Positions 15,819 to 25,377 of a stretch of DNA of 54,574 nucleotides are shown here, piece by piece. The notes beneath the pieces are model-generated. The model was not told the DNA's origin, did not search any database, and worked only from the letters and a program-made list of their open reading frames with translations. The translations under genes and the position numbers were made by a program. The first letter of the stretch is position 1. Each line of letters starts with the position of its first letter. This DNA comes from Rubripirellula sp. (GTDB taxonomy: Bacteria; Planctomycetota; Planctomycetia; Pirellulales; Pirellulaceae): NCBI GenBank assembly GCA_029245125.1, contig JAQWPZ010000079.1:1-54574 (forward strand). Reading direction: 5' to 3'.

Positions 15819-18281
15819 ATGATGCGTCGACTATCCATCGTCTGCCTACTCACTCTGGTGACAGCGACTTTTGCATTCGCAGCATCGCCAGAACCAGCCG
15901 CCGCGTCCGCCTCGGAAGCCAACCCAGCAGCAGGGCGACAGCTACTGGTCTTCCCTGAGCAAATCCAATTGGACACCGCGAGGGATTACCAACATTTCTT
16001 GGCAGTCGTCCGCCGCGAGGATGATGTCACGCTGGATGTGACCGAAACAGCAAAGTGGACGCTGGCTAACGATCAGTTCGCAAAACTCGAAGGAAACAAG
16101 ATCCTTCCCGTTGCGGATGGCGAGACTGAATTGGTCTGCGATCTCGGTGGTATCGTACGACGAATCCCAGTCAAGATCACACGCAGCACCGAAAAGTTAC
16201 CGATCAGCTTTGAAAAAGATATCGTACCGATCATGACTCGCAGTGGCTGCAACACCGGCAGCTGCCACGGGGCCGCCCGCGGTAAAGATGGATTCATGAT
16301 CAGCTTGTTCGGATACGATCCAGCCGGTGACTACAAACGCATCACTCGTGAAATCGGCATGCGGCGAATCAATCTTGCCGTGCCCGAGGAGAGTCTGTTC
16401 CTGACCAAATCAATTGGCAAAGTCACGCACACTGGTGGCAAACTTTTTGGTGACGACAGCGTCTACTACCAAACCATTTTAGAATGGCTAGAGGCCGGCG
16501 CTCCAGCCGATGCGACTCCGCCAGCCAGTGTTGCCAAACTGGAGGTATATCCAACCCAAGCCGTCATCGAGGGCGTGGGAAGCCAGCAACGCTTCATCGC
16601 GCTGGCACACTACAGCGATGGAACAACCCGAGACGTGACCAACCTAGCGGCGTTCATGTCCAACAATGAAACCTCTGCCGCGATTGACAAAGACGGATCC
16701 GTCACCGCTGGTGCGCGTGGCGAAGCCTTCGTCATGGCACGCTTCGAAACCAAAACCGAGGGACGCCAAGTACTCGTCCTTCCAAAGGAACTGCAGTACG
16801 AGGCACCAACGATCGAAGGAAATTACATTGACGAATTGGTTGGCAAGAAACTTAACCAGTTAAGAATCCTGCCCAGTGGCCTGTGTACCGATGAAGAATT
16901 CCTACGCCGAATTACGATCGACATCACCGGACAACTGCCGACCGAAGAAGAGTACCACCAATTCGTCAATGACGTCGCCGCTGACAAACGAGCACGACTC
17001 ATCGATCGTTTGCTCGAACGCAAAGAATTCAGTGAAATCTGGGCGATGAAATTCGCTCAGCTCCTGATGATCAAAAGCACCAATCAAGTCAGCTACAAAT
17101 CTGCGTTTCTCTACAACCAATGGCTAACCGACAAATTCGCCAAGAACGTGCCAGTGGATGAAATGGTTCGCGAATTGTTCGGTGCAACCGGCGGCACGTT
17201 CAGCAATCCAGCGACCAACTACTATCAAATTGAACGCGATACGCTCAAGCGTGCCGAAAATGCTGCCCAAGTCTTCATGGGCATTCGCACCCAGTGCGCC
17301 CAATGTCACAACCATCCATTGGATCGCTGGACGATGAACGACTACTACGGCTTCGCCGCGTTCTTCTGCCAAACAGGGCAAAAGAATGCCGAAGACTATC
17401 GTGAAAAAATCATTTACGACCGCGGCAGTGGTGAGGTCAAACACCCGGTAAACGGAAAAACCATGCAGCCCAAATTCTTGGGTGGTGGTCTAGTCGACAC
17501 CAAAGGCAAAGACCGGCGGGTTGTGATGGCCGAATGGCTGACCAGCTCTGAGAACCCCTACTTCGCGACCAGCATCGCCAACCGTGTCTGGGCTCACTTC
17601 ATGGGTGTCGGAATCGTTGACCCAGTCGATGACATTCGAGTCAGTAATCCGCCGACCAACCCCGAATTATTTCAAGCACTCGGTGACAAGCTGGCAGAGT
17701 ACAAGTTCGACTTCCGACAACTTGTTCGTGACATCTGCAACAGTGACGCTTACCAACGGACCGTCACCCCGAATGAATCCAATGGTGGTGACACCCGAAA
17801 CTATGCTTACGCTCAGGTCAGACGGATTCCTGCAGAAATGCTGCTCGATATCGTAGGCCAGTTAACGAACACTAAAGAGAAATTTCGCGGCCTGCCGCTC
17901 GGCGCTCGGGCTGTCCAAATCGCCGATGGTCGGACGAGCACCTACTTCTTGGATACTTTCGGTCGAGCAGCCCGCGATACGGTTTGTGATTGCGATGCAT
18001 CCACCGACCCTTCCTTGTCACAAGCACTCCACCTACTCAACGGCAGTGCGACCAGCGGCAAGATCACTCAAGGAAAAGTGGTCGACCAATTATTGGCCGA
18101 TGATGCGACCCCCGGGCAGGCACTGGAAAGGCTTTATGTTCGTTGCATGTCGCGATACCCCACCGATGAAGAAATGAAAGAACTGCTAGTTTCGGTTGGG
18201 GAAGCGGCAAACCCACAACAGGGCTTACAAGACATTTTCTGGGCGATTCTTAATAGTCGCGAGTTCGTTTTCAATCACTAA
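15819..18281 (+). CDS. Exported haem-motif protein with Big2-like, DUF1549 and DUF1553 domains
   Basis: 820 residues. A signal peptide (MMRRLSIVCLLTLVTATFAF, then AAS) is followed by a beta domain. A cytochrome-like segment contains SGCNTGSCHG (C144-x4-C149-H150, one residue longer than the usual CxxCH). A Big2-like Ig domain follows (VYPTQAVIEGVGSQQRFIALA... SDGTTRDVT, about 245-320), then DUF1549 (about 340-520) with a canonical CAQCH near 492, and DUF1553 (about 560-815; NRVWAHFMGVGIVDP). DUF1549/DUF1553 proteins are planctomycete-rich, predicted periplasmic and of unknown biochemistry; covalent haem binding is predicted from the CxnCH motifs only. Two ATGs stand in tandem at 15819 and 15822. 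The gene lies within the same plus-strand block as the DUF1501 partner. Confidence 0.92.
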   Translation: MMRRLSIVCLLTLVTATFAFAASPEPAAASASEANPAAGRQLLVFPEQIQLDTARDYQHFLAVVRREDDVTLDVTETAKWTLANDQFAKLEGNKILPVADGETELVCDLGGIVRRIPVKITRSTEKLPISFEKDIVPIMTRSGCNTGSCHGAARGKDGFMISLFGYDPAGDYKRITREIGMRRINLAVPEESLFLTKSIGKVTHTGGKLFGDDSVYYQTILEWLEAGAPADATPPASVAKLEVYPTQAVIEGVGSQQRFIALAHYSDGTTRDVTNLAAFMSNNETSAAIDKDGSVTAGARGEAFVMARFETKTEGRQVLVLPKELQYEAPTIEGNYIDELVGKKLNQLRILPSGLCTDEEFLRRITIDITGQLPTEEEYHQFVNDVAADKRARLIDRLLERKEFSEIWAMKFAQLLMIKSTNQVSYKSAFLYNQWLTDKFAKNVPVDEMVRELFGATGGTFSNPATNYYQIERDTLKRAENAAQVFMGIRTQCAQCHNHPLDRWTMNDYYGFAAFFCQTGQKNAEDYREKIIYDRGSGEVKHPVNGKTMQPKFLGGGLVDTKGKDRRVVMAEWLTSSENPYFATSIANRVWAHFMGVGIVDPVDDIRVSNPPTNPELFQALGDKLAEYKFDFRQLVRDICNSDAYQRTVTPNESNGGDTRNYAYAQVRRIPAEMLLDIVGQLTNTKEKFRGLPLGARAVQIADGRTSTYFLDTFGRAARDTVCDCDASTDPSLSQALHLLNGSATSGKITQGKVVDQLLADDATPGQALERLYVRCMSRYPTDEEMKELLVSVGEAANPQQGLQDIFWAILNSREFVFNH

Positions 18282-18419
18282 TACACGCCGGGGTGTGACA
18301 CCACGTCGTCGATTGGTTCAGTTCCACTCGAATTGAATCTGCCGGCAACGACATTGACACCCAACATGACGCCGATGTGAAAATTCGGCGCCGGCCCGAT
18401 TCCAACTATCATCGAAGTT

Positions 18420-21400
18420 ATGATGCGAATCTTATTAACCTGCGGATTGTTACTGTGCGGCTCGGTCGCTCTGAATGCCCAAGACAAGGGTGCGGAAAAG
18501 CCGACGATTAACTTCACTGACCACGTCCTGCCCATCTTTCGCCAGCACTGTCTGAAGTGTCACAACGCGAACGATGCCGAGGCGGGACTCGCGATCGACA
18601 CTTATGCTGGTCTGATGGAAGGTGGTGGAAGCGGTGATGCAGTGACCGATGGAGATTCCAGCGGCAGCCGGCTTTACCTCGTGATGACACACGAGGAAGA
18701 ACCGACCATGCCGCCCAACCAAGATCCGCTGCCTACCGAACAACTTGAAATCATTCGACAGTGGATCGATGGTGGTTTGTTAGAAAACAGCGGCAGCAAG
18801 CGAAAGAAGCGCAAGGGTCCTTCGCTTTCCTTCAGCGCTACCGACTCCTCCGGCAAGCCCGCCGAAATCGCGATGCCCGAGAGTGTGTGGCGGGTTCCAG
18901 TCGTCACCCCCCAGCGACACGCAGCCGCCTCTGCGATTGCCACCAGCCCTTGGGCACCAATGGTAGCGATCGCTGGTCAAAAACAAGTCTCGCTCTACCA
19001 CACCGACACGAATGATCTACTCGGCGTCATTCCGTATCCCGAGGGCATTCCGCAAGCACTTCGATTCAGCGGTGATGGCGCTTACCTGCTCGTCGCCGGT
19101 GGAACCCATGCAGCCATGGGAACCGCATCACTGTACGACGTACGATCCGGCAAGCGGCTGGTCAGTGTCGGTGACGAATTGGATGTGGTCTTTGGCGCAG
19201 ACATCAATGACGATCTATCCAAAATCGCGATGGGTGGCCCGCAGCGAATCGTGCGAGTGCTCGACACCGCATCGGGCGAAGTCCTGCACGAACTAAAGAA
19301 ACATACCGACTGGGTATACAGCGTCGCATACAGCCCGGACGGAGTCCTTGTTGCAAGTGGTGACAGATCTGGTGGTTTGCATGTTTGGGAGGCAGACACC
19401 GGTCGTTTGTATCTCGACTTAATTGGCCACAAGGACGCGATTCGCGGTCTCTCATGGCGGGCCGATTCCAATGTCTTGGTCAGTGCCAGTGAAGATGGCA
19501 CCATCAAGTTGTGGGAAATGAACAGCGGCAACCAACTCAAGAGCATCACCGCACACAGTGGCGGGGCAACCGGCGTCCAAATGGCTCGAGACGGCCGCAT
19601 GGTGACCTGCGGCAAAGACCGCACGGTCAAATTGTGGGATGCATCCGGGAAAAACATTGCAACGATGCCAGCCTTTGCGGAACCTGCTTTGGAAGCAGCA
19701 CTCACCCACGATGGCAAAAAAATCATCGGCGGTGACTGGGCCGGCAAAACTGTTATGTGGACCATCGAAGATCCCAAACAGGCAATCAATTTCGCAGCGG
19801 ACCCACCTACTCTCGAACAGCAACTCGCCGCGATGACCTCCCGCACCGCTGACCTCAACGAAGCACTCACCGGCGCGATGGGAGGCCAAACAAACGCACA
19901 AAAAGCCGTCGATGGTTTGACCGCGTCCGCGGAGTCCTATGTCGCTCAAGTAAATCAAAACAAAACAGCACAGACCAAATCGAAATCTGATTTGGCCGCT
20001 GCAGAGAAACAATTGGTTGCCTATCAACAGCAGCGTGAAGCAGCGATGAAAACACTCGCGGCGAACCGCCAGACTGTGGAACAACTTGCCAAGCAAATCG
20101 AAGCTGCAACCAAAACAATCACTGCACAAAAGCAACAATTGAACACATCAGTCGCCAAGCGTGATGCCGCGAAAAAACAACTTTCCGTGGTTGCAACCGA
20201 ACTGGCCATGTCACAAAAACAGCATGAACAATTGAAAGCGGATGCCGTTTCATCACTCGCCGCGATCGTCGACCGCGAACTTGACTTGGCAGCGAAGGAG
20301 CAAGTTGCGGCGACAGATGAGGCCGAAGCCGAAGAAAAAAGAAAACAAGCAGAAACGCTCGCTAATCAACTGACCCAAGAAATCGCCAATCTGAACGCGA
20401 AAATCAAACAGAGCACCGAGCAAATCAATGCGTCGAAAACTGAGCTAGCTGCAGTCGAAGCACTCGTGGCAAAACTGCCCGGAGAAATTCAAACGGCCAA
20501 GCAACAACTCGATGCCAAGTCTTCCGAAGCTGAAACGGTACAAAAACAAATCACAGCCGAGGCCGACAAAGCAAAGAAAAAGGCTTTGACCGAGAAACTC
20601 AGTCAAACCCAGGCTCAGATTGCATCAGCGAAAACAGTTCATACCGATCTAACCAAAACGCTTGCAGAGGCAACGTCGAAAAAGGCGGCAACAGTAAAAA
20701 CCGTCGAAGGCGAGACGGCGTTGGTCACGTCTCTCGCAAAGCAAAAACCGCCGAAAATAACCCAACTTGAGGCGGCCCAGAAAAGCATGGCGAACTGGCT
20801 TACCTCGCGCGACCAAGCAGCCAAGAAAAAGGCAGCGTTCGCACAACAGCTCGCACTGGTAACCGGAGAAGTGACTGCGATCACCAAGTTGAAAGATGAT
20901 GCGGTCAAAAAAATTGCTATCCTCGTCAAGCAACAAGAAGCATTACAGCAGCAACAAGTAGCCAACAACAAAGCTGTCGCTCTGCATGAGGCCGCTCGGG
21001 TAGCCGCTGAATCGAAGCTGACGGATCTGACAAAGACAGTCCAATCCAACACTCCGAAATTTGAGACTGCGAAAGCGACCGTAACCAAGCTTACTAGCGA
21101 AGTCGCAAATCTCGATGCGAAACTCAAAGCACAGCCAACTGCGATCGCAAGTCAGAAAAAGATAATCGATGGGTTCACCGCTACGAACGCAAAACTCGAT
21201 AAGCAGATAGCCGAGAACAAACAACAGATGGAGCAAGCGATTGCCAAGCTGGCCGAAACAAAAGCGGCGGCAGAGTCGGCACGCATCAAGATGGTGACCG
21301 CCCAAACCAAGATGCAACAGCTCCAAAACGAAATCAATGCATTCGCTGAGTTTGGCCAAAAACTGACAGCGGCAGCGAAGGCAACCAAAGTCGACGCTGA

Positions 21401-21680
21401 AGCAAAACGATCCGCTGTCGAGCCTGAAACGACGCGAGCTGCCGACATGGCAACTGCAATGAGCAAACGCGAACAGCAGCTTGGGGAGGTGTCCCAAACG
21501 CTTGCCAAATTGCAGGCCCAATTGGAAGCTTTGACCAAAGCCCAGACGGCGGATCAGCAATCGCTGACAACCACCCAGGCCAAGATCCAAGCTTTGGAAG
21601 CAGCTGCGGATGAATCTGAATCGATCGCGGAAGAAAAGCGAGCGGAAGCCGAATTCTTCCAATCGGCTTACGGAAACTAG
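18420..21680 (+). CDS. Planctomycete cytochrome C (PSCyt1)-WD40 protein with a very long coiled coil
   Basis: 1086 residues, exported by a signal peptide (MMRILLTCGLLLCGSVALNA). Segment 1 (30-125) is a PSCyt1-type cytochrome domain: FRQHCLKCHNA (C44-x2-C47-H48) and METH-like PTMPPNQDPL..IRQWIDGG. Segment 2 (about 145-455) is a WD40 propeller; clear blades start at HTDWVYSVAYSPDG (~294), HKDAIRGLSW (~337) and HSGGATGVQM (~378), ending in typical KLWE/KLWD. Segment 3 (about 465-1086) is Ala/Lys/Gln/Glu-rich, contains heptad-like repeats and almost no aromatic residues, predicting an extended alpha-helical coiled coil several tens of nanometres long. The protein looks like a haem/propeller head on a rod. 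The antisense strand shows long frames here; they are composition shadows. Confidence 0.9.
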   Translation: MMRILLTCGLLLCGSVALNAQDKGAEKPTINFTDHVLPIFRQHCLKCHNANDAEAGLAIDTYAGLMEGGGSGDAVTDGDSSGSRLYLVMTHEEEPTMPPNQDPLPTEQLEIIRQWIDGGLLENSGSKRKKRKGPSLSFSATDSSGKPAEIAMPESVWRVPVVTPQRHAAASAIATSPWAPMVAIAGQKQVSLYHTDTNDLLGVIPYPEGIPQALRFSGDGAYLLVAGGTHAAMGTASLYDVRSGKRLVSVGDELDVVFGADINDDLSKIAMGGPQRIVRVLDTASGEVLHELKKHTDWVYSVAYSPDGVLVASGDRSGGLHVWEADTGRLYLDLIGHKDAIRGLSWRADSNVLVSASEDGTIKLWEMNSGNQLKSITAHSGGATGVQMARDGRMVTCGKDRTVKLWDASGKNIATMPAFAEPALEAALTHDGKKIIGGDWAGKTVMWTIEDPKQAINFAADPPTLEQQLAAMTSRTADLNEALTGAMGGQTNAQKAVDGLTASAESYVAQVNQNKTAQTKSKSDLAAAEKQLVAYQQQREAAMKTLAANRQTVEQLAKQIEAATKTITAQKQQLNTSVAKRDAAKKQLSVVATELAMSQKQHEQLKADAVSSLAAIVDRELDLAAKEQVAATDEAEAEEKRKQAETLANQLTQEIANLNAKIKQSTEQINASKTELAAVEALVAKLPGEIQTAKQQLDAKSSEAETVQKQITAEADKAKKKALTEKLSQTQAQIASAKTVHTDLTKTLAEATSKKAATVKTVEGETALVTSLAKQKPPKITQLEAAQKSMANWLTSRDQAAKKKAAFAQQLALVTGEVTAITKLKDDAVKKIAILVKQQEALQQQQVANNKAVALHEAARVAAESKLTDLTKTVQSNTPKFETAKATVTKLTSEVANLDAKLKAQPTAIASQKKIIDGFTATNAKLDKQIAENKQQMEQAIAKLAETKAAAESARIKMVTAQTKMQQLQNEINAFAEFGQKLTAAAKATKVDAEAKRSAVEPETTRAADMATAMSKREQQLGEVSQTLAKLQAQLEALTKAQTADQQSLTTTQAKIQALEAAADESESIAEEKRAEAEFFQSAYGN

Positions 21681-22035
21681 TCTGCAATCGGCAGGGACGA
21701 GCTTTTGCGATCCGTCTAATCAACTAGAACACGGACAGAACCGCAGCGACCAGTCATCCCTCAGAATGGCACCAGCCAGCCGCACCTGGACAGTTCTAGC
21801 GACAAAACCGCCCTCCGGTTGTAACGATCGCAGCAAAAAACGCGGCTTAACCACCCGCTGGCGGCGATTCGATTGACACACCCACGCGATTTGGTTTTGC
21901 CGACTGCGGTGTTTGCGTAGACTGTAAGGAGCGACTCCTGTCAGGTTTCGCTCTTTTCTCACGATGCAAACGGATACTGACGCGGCCCGGTGAGACGGCT
22001 CGTATCGGATCAGTTTGGCTAACCAACGGCTGACG
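21681..22035. other. Intergenic region before the giant-protein genes
   Basis: 355 bases with no domain-bearing frame. It contains the stem-loop at 21926-21956, listed separately. TTGACA occurs at 21873-21878 but no good -10 element follows at 16-18 bases, so I do not call a promoter. Confidence 0.45.
21926..21956 (+). terminator. Weak terminator-like stem-loop
   Basis: AAGGAGCGA (21926-21934) pairs with TCGCTCTTT (21948-21956) with one G-T wobble and a 13-base loop, and the 3' arm ends in TTTTCTC. It may separate the transcript of the WD40 gene from that of the giant-protein pair. Confidence 0.35.
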
Positions 22036-25000
22036 ATGCGATTCCTGTCCCTTTCACCGGCCTATCTACAATCCGCCTTTGGTGTTTGGCTGGTGACCCT
22101 GTGGCTCGCTACAACAGCGTTGGCACAACCGCCGGGCACCTCGCCTCCGAGAGCAGCCCTGCAAGCCGGACAAGAAGAAAACCAATTGGGATTGCCGGTC
22201 GAGGCCTTCCTGTTTCTCAGTGAAGCTGAAACACAAGTCTTCATGCCAAGCTTGACTTGGGAAGAATTTGATCGGCTCCGCAAACTGGAATCAGGTGTCA
22301 ACGCCACGAGTCAATCTTTCAGCTATCGTTCACTGGCGATCACCGGAACGGTTCAAGAAAAACGCGGTGAGCTAGAAGTGTCGGTTGAATTGACAATCGA
22401 AGCAACTGCCGGACGTTGGGTTTCAATCCCCTTGAGGATGCGCAACTTCAACCGTCTCGCGCCACCCGATGTGACCGGCGTGGATGAATATTTCATGGGG
22501 TTAGGGTCGGGTGATGAAAGTGGCTATTTGCTGTTTGTCAAAACCGACCAGCAAAGCGATGTCACCGTGCGAATGCCAGTCTCGGTGAAAATCGATCAAC
22601 TGGCTTCCGCGCAAACACTCGACTTTAAGCTTCCCAACGTTCCATCCACCATCAAGATTGAAACAGCTGCTGAGGGTGTCGTCGGTGACATTGTTGGTGG
22701 CGGTACGGAAGTCATCGAATCGACCGATGACGTCGACGGGCGCACCACGCTGAGCATTGAAAGTGTCGGTGGAGATTTTTCTGTGCGTTGGGGAAAATTA
22801 TCCCAAGCCGAAGACGATCTACCGTTACTAGAAGTGCAGAGTCGATTGAGCGTGCGATGGGATTCACCGCAAGACCAACCTCTGGTTTCCGTCCAAATGA
22901 CCATTCGCAATGTACGCGGATCAATCCGGTCATTCCCGCTGCGTTTACCAACAGGCGCGATCGTGTCGGATTCACCACGTTTGGGAACAAGTGGGCAAAC
23001 CATTGACATCGGCGAGGCAAGCGACAGCGGGATTCGTGAAGTGATCATCCCCGAAGAAGAAAGACAACAGCGAATCGATTTGAATTTTGATCTGCAACTG
23101 GCCAATGATGATGCCACAGCTTCTGACCCACTGCTATTTCAAGTGCCCGATATACCAGGTGCCTTACGTCACTCCGGTGAGATCGAAATCGAAACCAGTG
23201 GTGACTACCGCTTGCAGTGGCGATCCAAAGCTTGGGTTCGCAGCGAGCTAGGTGAAGCACGTGAGGAAGGTGTGGCTGGGCGTTCCTATCGCTTTCGATT
23301 TGATCGGTCATCATTTGAATTGCCACTTTGGTTGGGCGTAAAAGAACGACAATTGCGCATCAACAATCAATCCCAGATTGTGATTCGCGAGGCATTCGCC
23401 AGCCTAGAAATGACAATCACCATCAACGGCCAAGCTACAGATGGACGATTACAATTCGATGATGCGAACTGGCAGATTAAATCAATCGAAAGCACCGCAA
23501 CGGGCGAACAATTACAATCCTTCCAAGTAGGCGGGCTACGTTTTATCGAGTTCAATTCGGTGGTTGGCGAAGAATCAGCACCGATTCGCATCCGCGCAGA
23601 GCGTCCGATTGATGAAAAATTGAACTTGGTCCAATTCGGCATACCGCGCGTTATCAGCGTCGAGAAAACCGTCGTTGTCCAAAATGCAACGGTTAACCTT
23701 GTCAGCAGCGGCCGCACCATGCTGGTTGTTGACCTAGACGCATCTTCAGGAGTGACGCGACTCATTCCGTCAGCCTCCGAACTCACATCCGATTCACCGA
23801 TTTCACGTTTTCGGGTCATCGCCCAAGACACACCTGCGATGATCGTTGGGACGCTGATCGACCAACTACCTCGTATCACGCTGTCAGGTCAATCATCGGT
23901 CGAATTAGACGGTCGCCAGTTCCGCACAACTGTCGACTGGACCGTGACCTCTGGATTGGACTTGGAAGGTGCCTTACCAGTCCGAGTCCCGGGACTGCAG
24001 AATCCATTGACCACCGAGTCTCTCGATTCCGAGACGGTGGATGAAGTCGCAAATGATTCCACCACAGTTTCGAATCGCATCGAAGAAGGTGGTTGGGTCG
24101 TGACAGTGGCAGGTATCCGTGCCGAATTGCGTCCTCTCCAAGGAGAACAGTTTCTGCTCGTCTCCCCGGAACTTTCCAGCGGCGCAATGACAATTCGGTG
24201 GCAGTCAACTCGCAGTCTGCCCAACGAAATGAGTAATGGACTCATTGAATCCATTGCCCTGCCACGCCCCGATCTTCCAGATGTCACCCTACGCGGGTCA
24301 CAGCGAGTCACCCTGCAAGGAAACCAGGAATTCGAACTCGTGTCCGCAGACACTCCTGCAGTCACAAGTATTGAGTTTGATTCGATACCCCGTGATCCAG
24401 TGCGGGTAAGGTTACAGTCACGGTTAACCTCGCGAGAGGAATTGTCGATTCGGCAAATGCTGCTGCGGACCGCTGTGGGTCGTGCGACGAGACATGAACA
24501 AGTGTTGGCAGAGATTCAAGGTGGTGATCAGTTTCGGGTTGAGTTACCAGAAACCGCGGCGGAAGTCTCTGTCGAAGCCTACATTGACAACGCTTTACCA
24601 GCACCCGTGCGACGCGAAGGCAACACGTTGCAAATCGCCCTTCCCGGTGATAAGGCTCCCCATATCATTGATCTGCGTGTCTGGATTCCGGTTCGCACCG
24701 AGTCTTCGCTTGCGACGATTCAACCAATGCTGAAACTGCCAATCGGCTCGGGGCGAGTTTACTGGCAGATCATCACACCATTAGATGGTCATGTCTTGTG
24801 GGCTTCACCCACTTTGGGCCGCAGCATGACGTGGCGATTCGACGATTGGAGGCTGTACCGCGAGCCAACCTATACAGACCAAGACTTGCGAAACATGTTT
24901 GCCACATCGTCGGAAACGGTCAGTCCAAGCAATGCGCTGCCGCTGGGGAATCCATACCTTTATGTTGGTTCTGACACCCGCTCATTCGAAGTGGTGGTGG

Positions 25001-25377
25001 TATCGCGATTCTTGCTTTGGATGGTAATTGGATCATTGGTTTTACTGGCGTCCATTCTTTTGACCAGTTTGCCGCGGTCACGACATCCGCTTACCGTCGT
25101 CGTCGCAGCCATCTGTTTCGGTGGTCTCTTGGCAATCGCTCCTGATGCAGCTGTCTTGGCTGGACAGTTTGGGATCATCGCGTTAGTTCTAGTGGTCGTC
25201 ATGATCGCCATCCGAGTTTTACTACGACATTCAGGCAGTAACCGAGTCTTCACTTCCACACCTAAAGTCGCAGACAGCACGCCATCCACTCGAACACTGC
25301 AGAGAACGGCCCCTGAACCAGTAGTCGCATCCACCCAACAGCTTCCACCGATCACGCCATCCGAGGCGTCGTCATGA
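22036..25377 (+). CDS. Giant exported, membrane-anchored protein (unit A), function unknown
   Basis: 1113 residues from the ATG at 22036; a TTG 21 bases upstream is in frame but less likely. The N-terminus is a signal or anchor (VWLVTLWLATTALAQPP, cleavage near 35). Residues ~40-980 form one long ectodomain predicted to be mostly beta-strand, with many short alternating hydrophobic segments and no cysteine-rich or catalytic motif that I recognise. It opens with LPVEAFLFLSEAETQVFMP and LTWEEFDRLRKL. The C-terminus has three hydrophobic helices (about 990-1062: FLLWMVIGSLVLLASI, VVAAICFGGLLAIAP, IIALVLVVVMIAI) and a ~45-residue Thr/Ser/Pro-rich cytoplasmic tail. Its stop overlaps the next gene by four bases (ATGA), so the two proteins are probably made together in fixed ratio. 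No known domain name can be assigned. Confidence 0.8.
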   Translation: MRFLSLSPAYLQSAFGVWLVTLWLATTALAQPPGTSPPRAALQAGQEENQLGLPVEAFLFLSEAETQVFMPSLTWEEFDRLRKLESGVNATSQSFSYRSLAITGTVQEKRGELEVSVELTIEATAGRWVSIPLRMRNFNRLAPPDVTGVDEYFMGLGSGDESGYLLFVKTDQQSDVTVRMPVSVKIDQLASAQTLDFKLPNVPSTIKIETAAEGVVGDIVGGGTEVIESTDDVDGRTTLSIESVGGDFSVRWGKLSQAEDDLPLLEVQSRLSVRWDSPQDQPLVSVQMTIRNVRGSIRSFPLRLPTGAIVSDSPRLGTSGQTIDIGEASDSGIREVIIPEEERQQRIDLNFDLQLANDDATASDPLLFQVPDIPGALRHSGEIEIETSGDYRLQWRSKAWVRSELGEAREEGVAGRSYRFRFDRSSFELPLWLGVKERQLRINNQSQIVIREAFASLEMTITINGQATDGRLQFDDANWQIKSIESTATGEQLQSFQVGGLRFIEFNSVVGEESAPIRIRAERPIDEKLNLVQFGIPRVISVEKTVVVQNATVNLVSSGRTMLVVDLDASSGVTRLIPSASELTSDSPISRFRVIAQDTPAMIVGTLIDQLPRITLSGQSSVELDGRQFRTTVDWTVTSGLDLEGALPVRVPGLQNPLTTESLDSETVDEVANDSTTVSNRIEEGGWVVTVAGIRAELRPLQGEQFLLVSPELSSGAMTIRWQSTRSLPNEMSNGLIESIALPRPDLPDVTLRGSQRVTLQGNQEFELVSADTPAVTSIEFDSIPRDPVRVRLQSRLTSREELSIRQMLLRTAVGRATRHEQVLAEIQGGDQFRVELPETAAEVSVEAYIDNALPAPVRREGNTLQIALPGDKAPHIIDLRVWIPVRTESSLATIQPMLKLPIGSGRVYWQIITPLDGHVLWASPTLGRSMTWRFDDWRLYREPTYTDQDLRNMFATSSETVSPSNALPLGNPYLYVGSDTRSFEVVVVSRFLLWMVIGSLVLLASILLTSLPRSRHPLTVVVAAICFGGLLAIAPDAAVLAGQFGIIALVLVVVMIAIRVLLRHSGSNRVFTSTPKVADSTPSTRTLQRTAPEPVVASTQQLPPITPSEASS

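Noticed and set aside
20639..21662. Long antisense frames (162 and 239 residues) opposite the coiled-coil region
   Set aside because: They are Cys/Phe/Leu/Ser-rich mirror images of the repetitive Ala/Lys/Gln/Glu codons on the plus strand and contain no domain.
21873..21901. Sigma-70-like promoter before the giant-protein genes
   Set aside because: TTGACA is present but the sequence 17 bases later (TTTGCC) is a poor -10 element; planctomycete promoters are not well enough defined to accept it.
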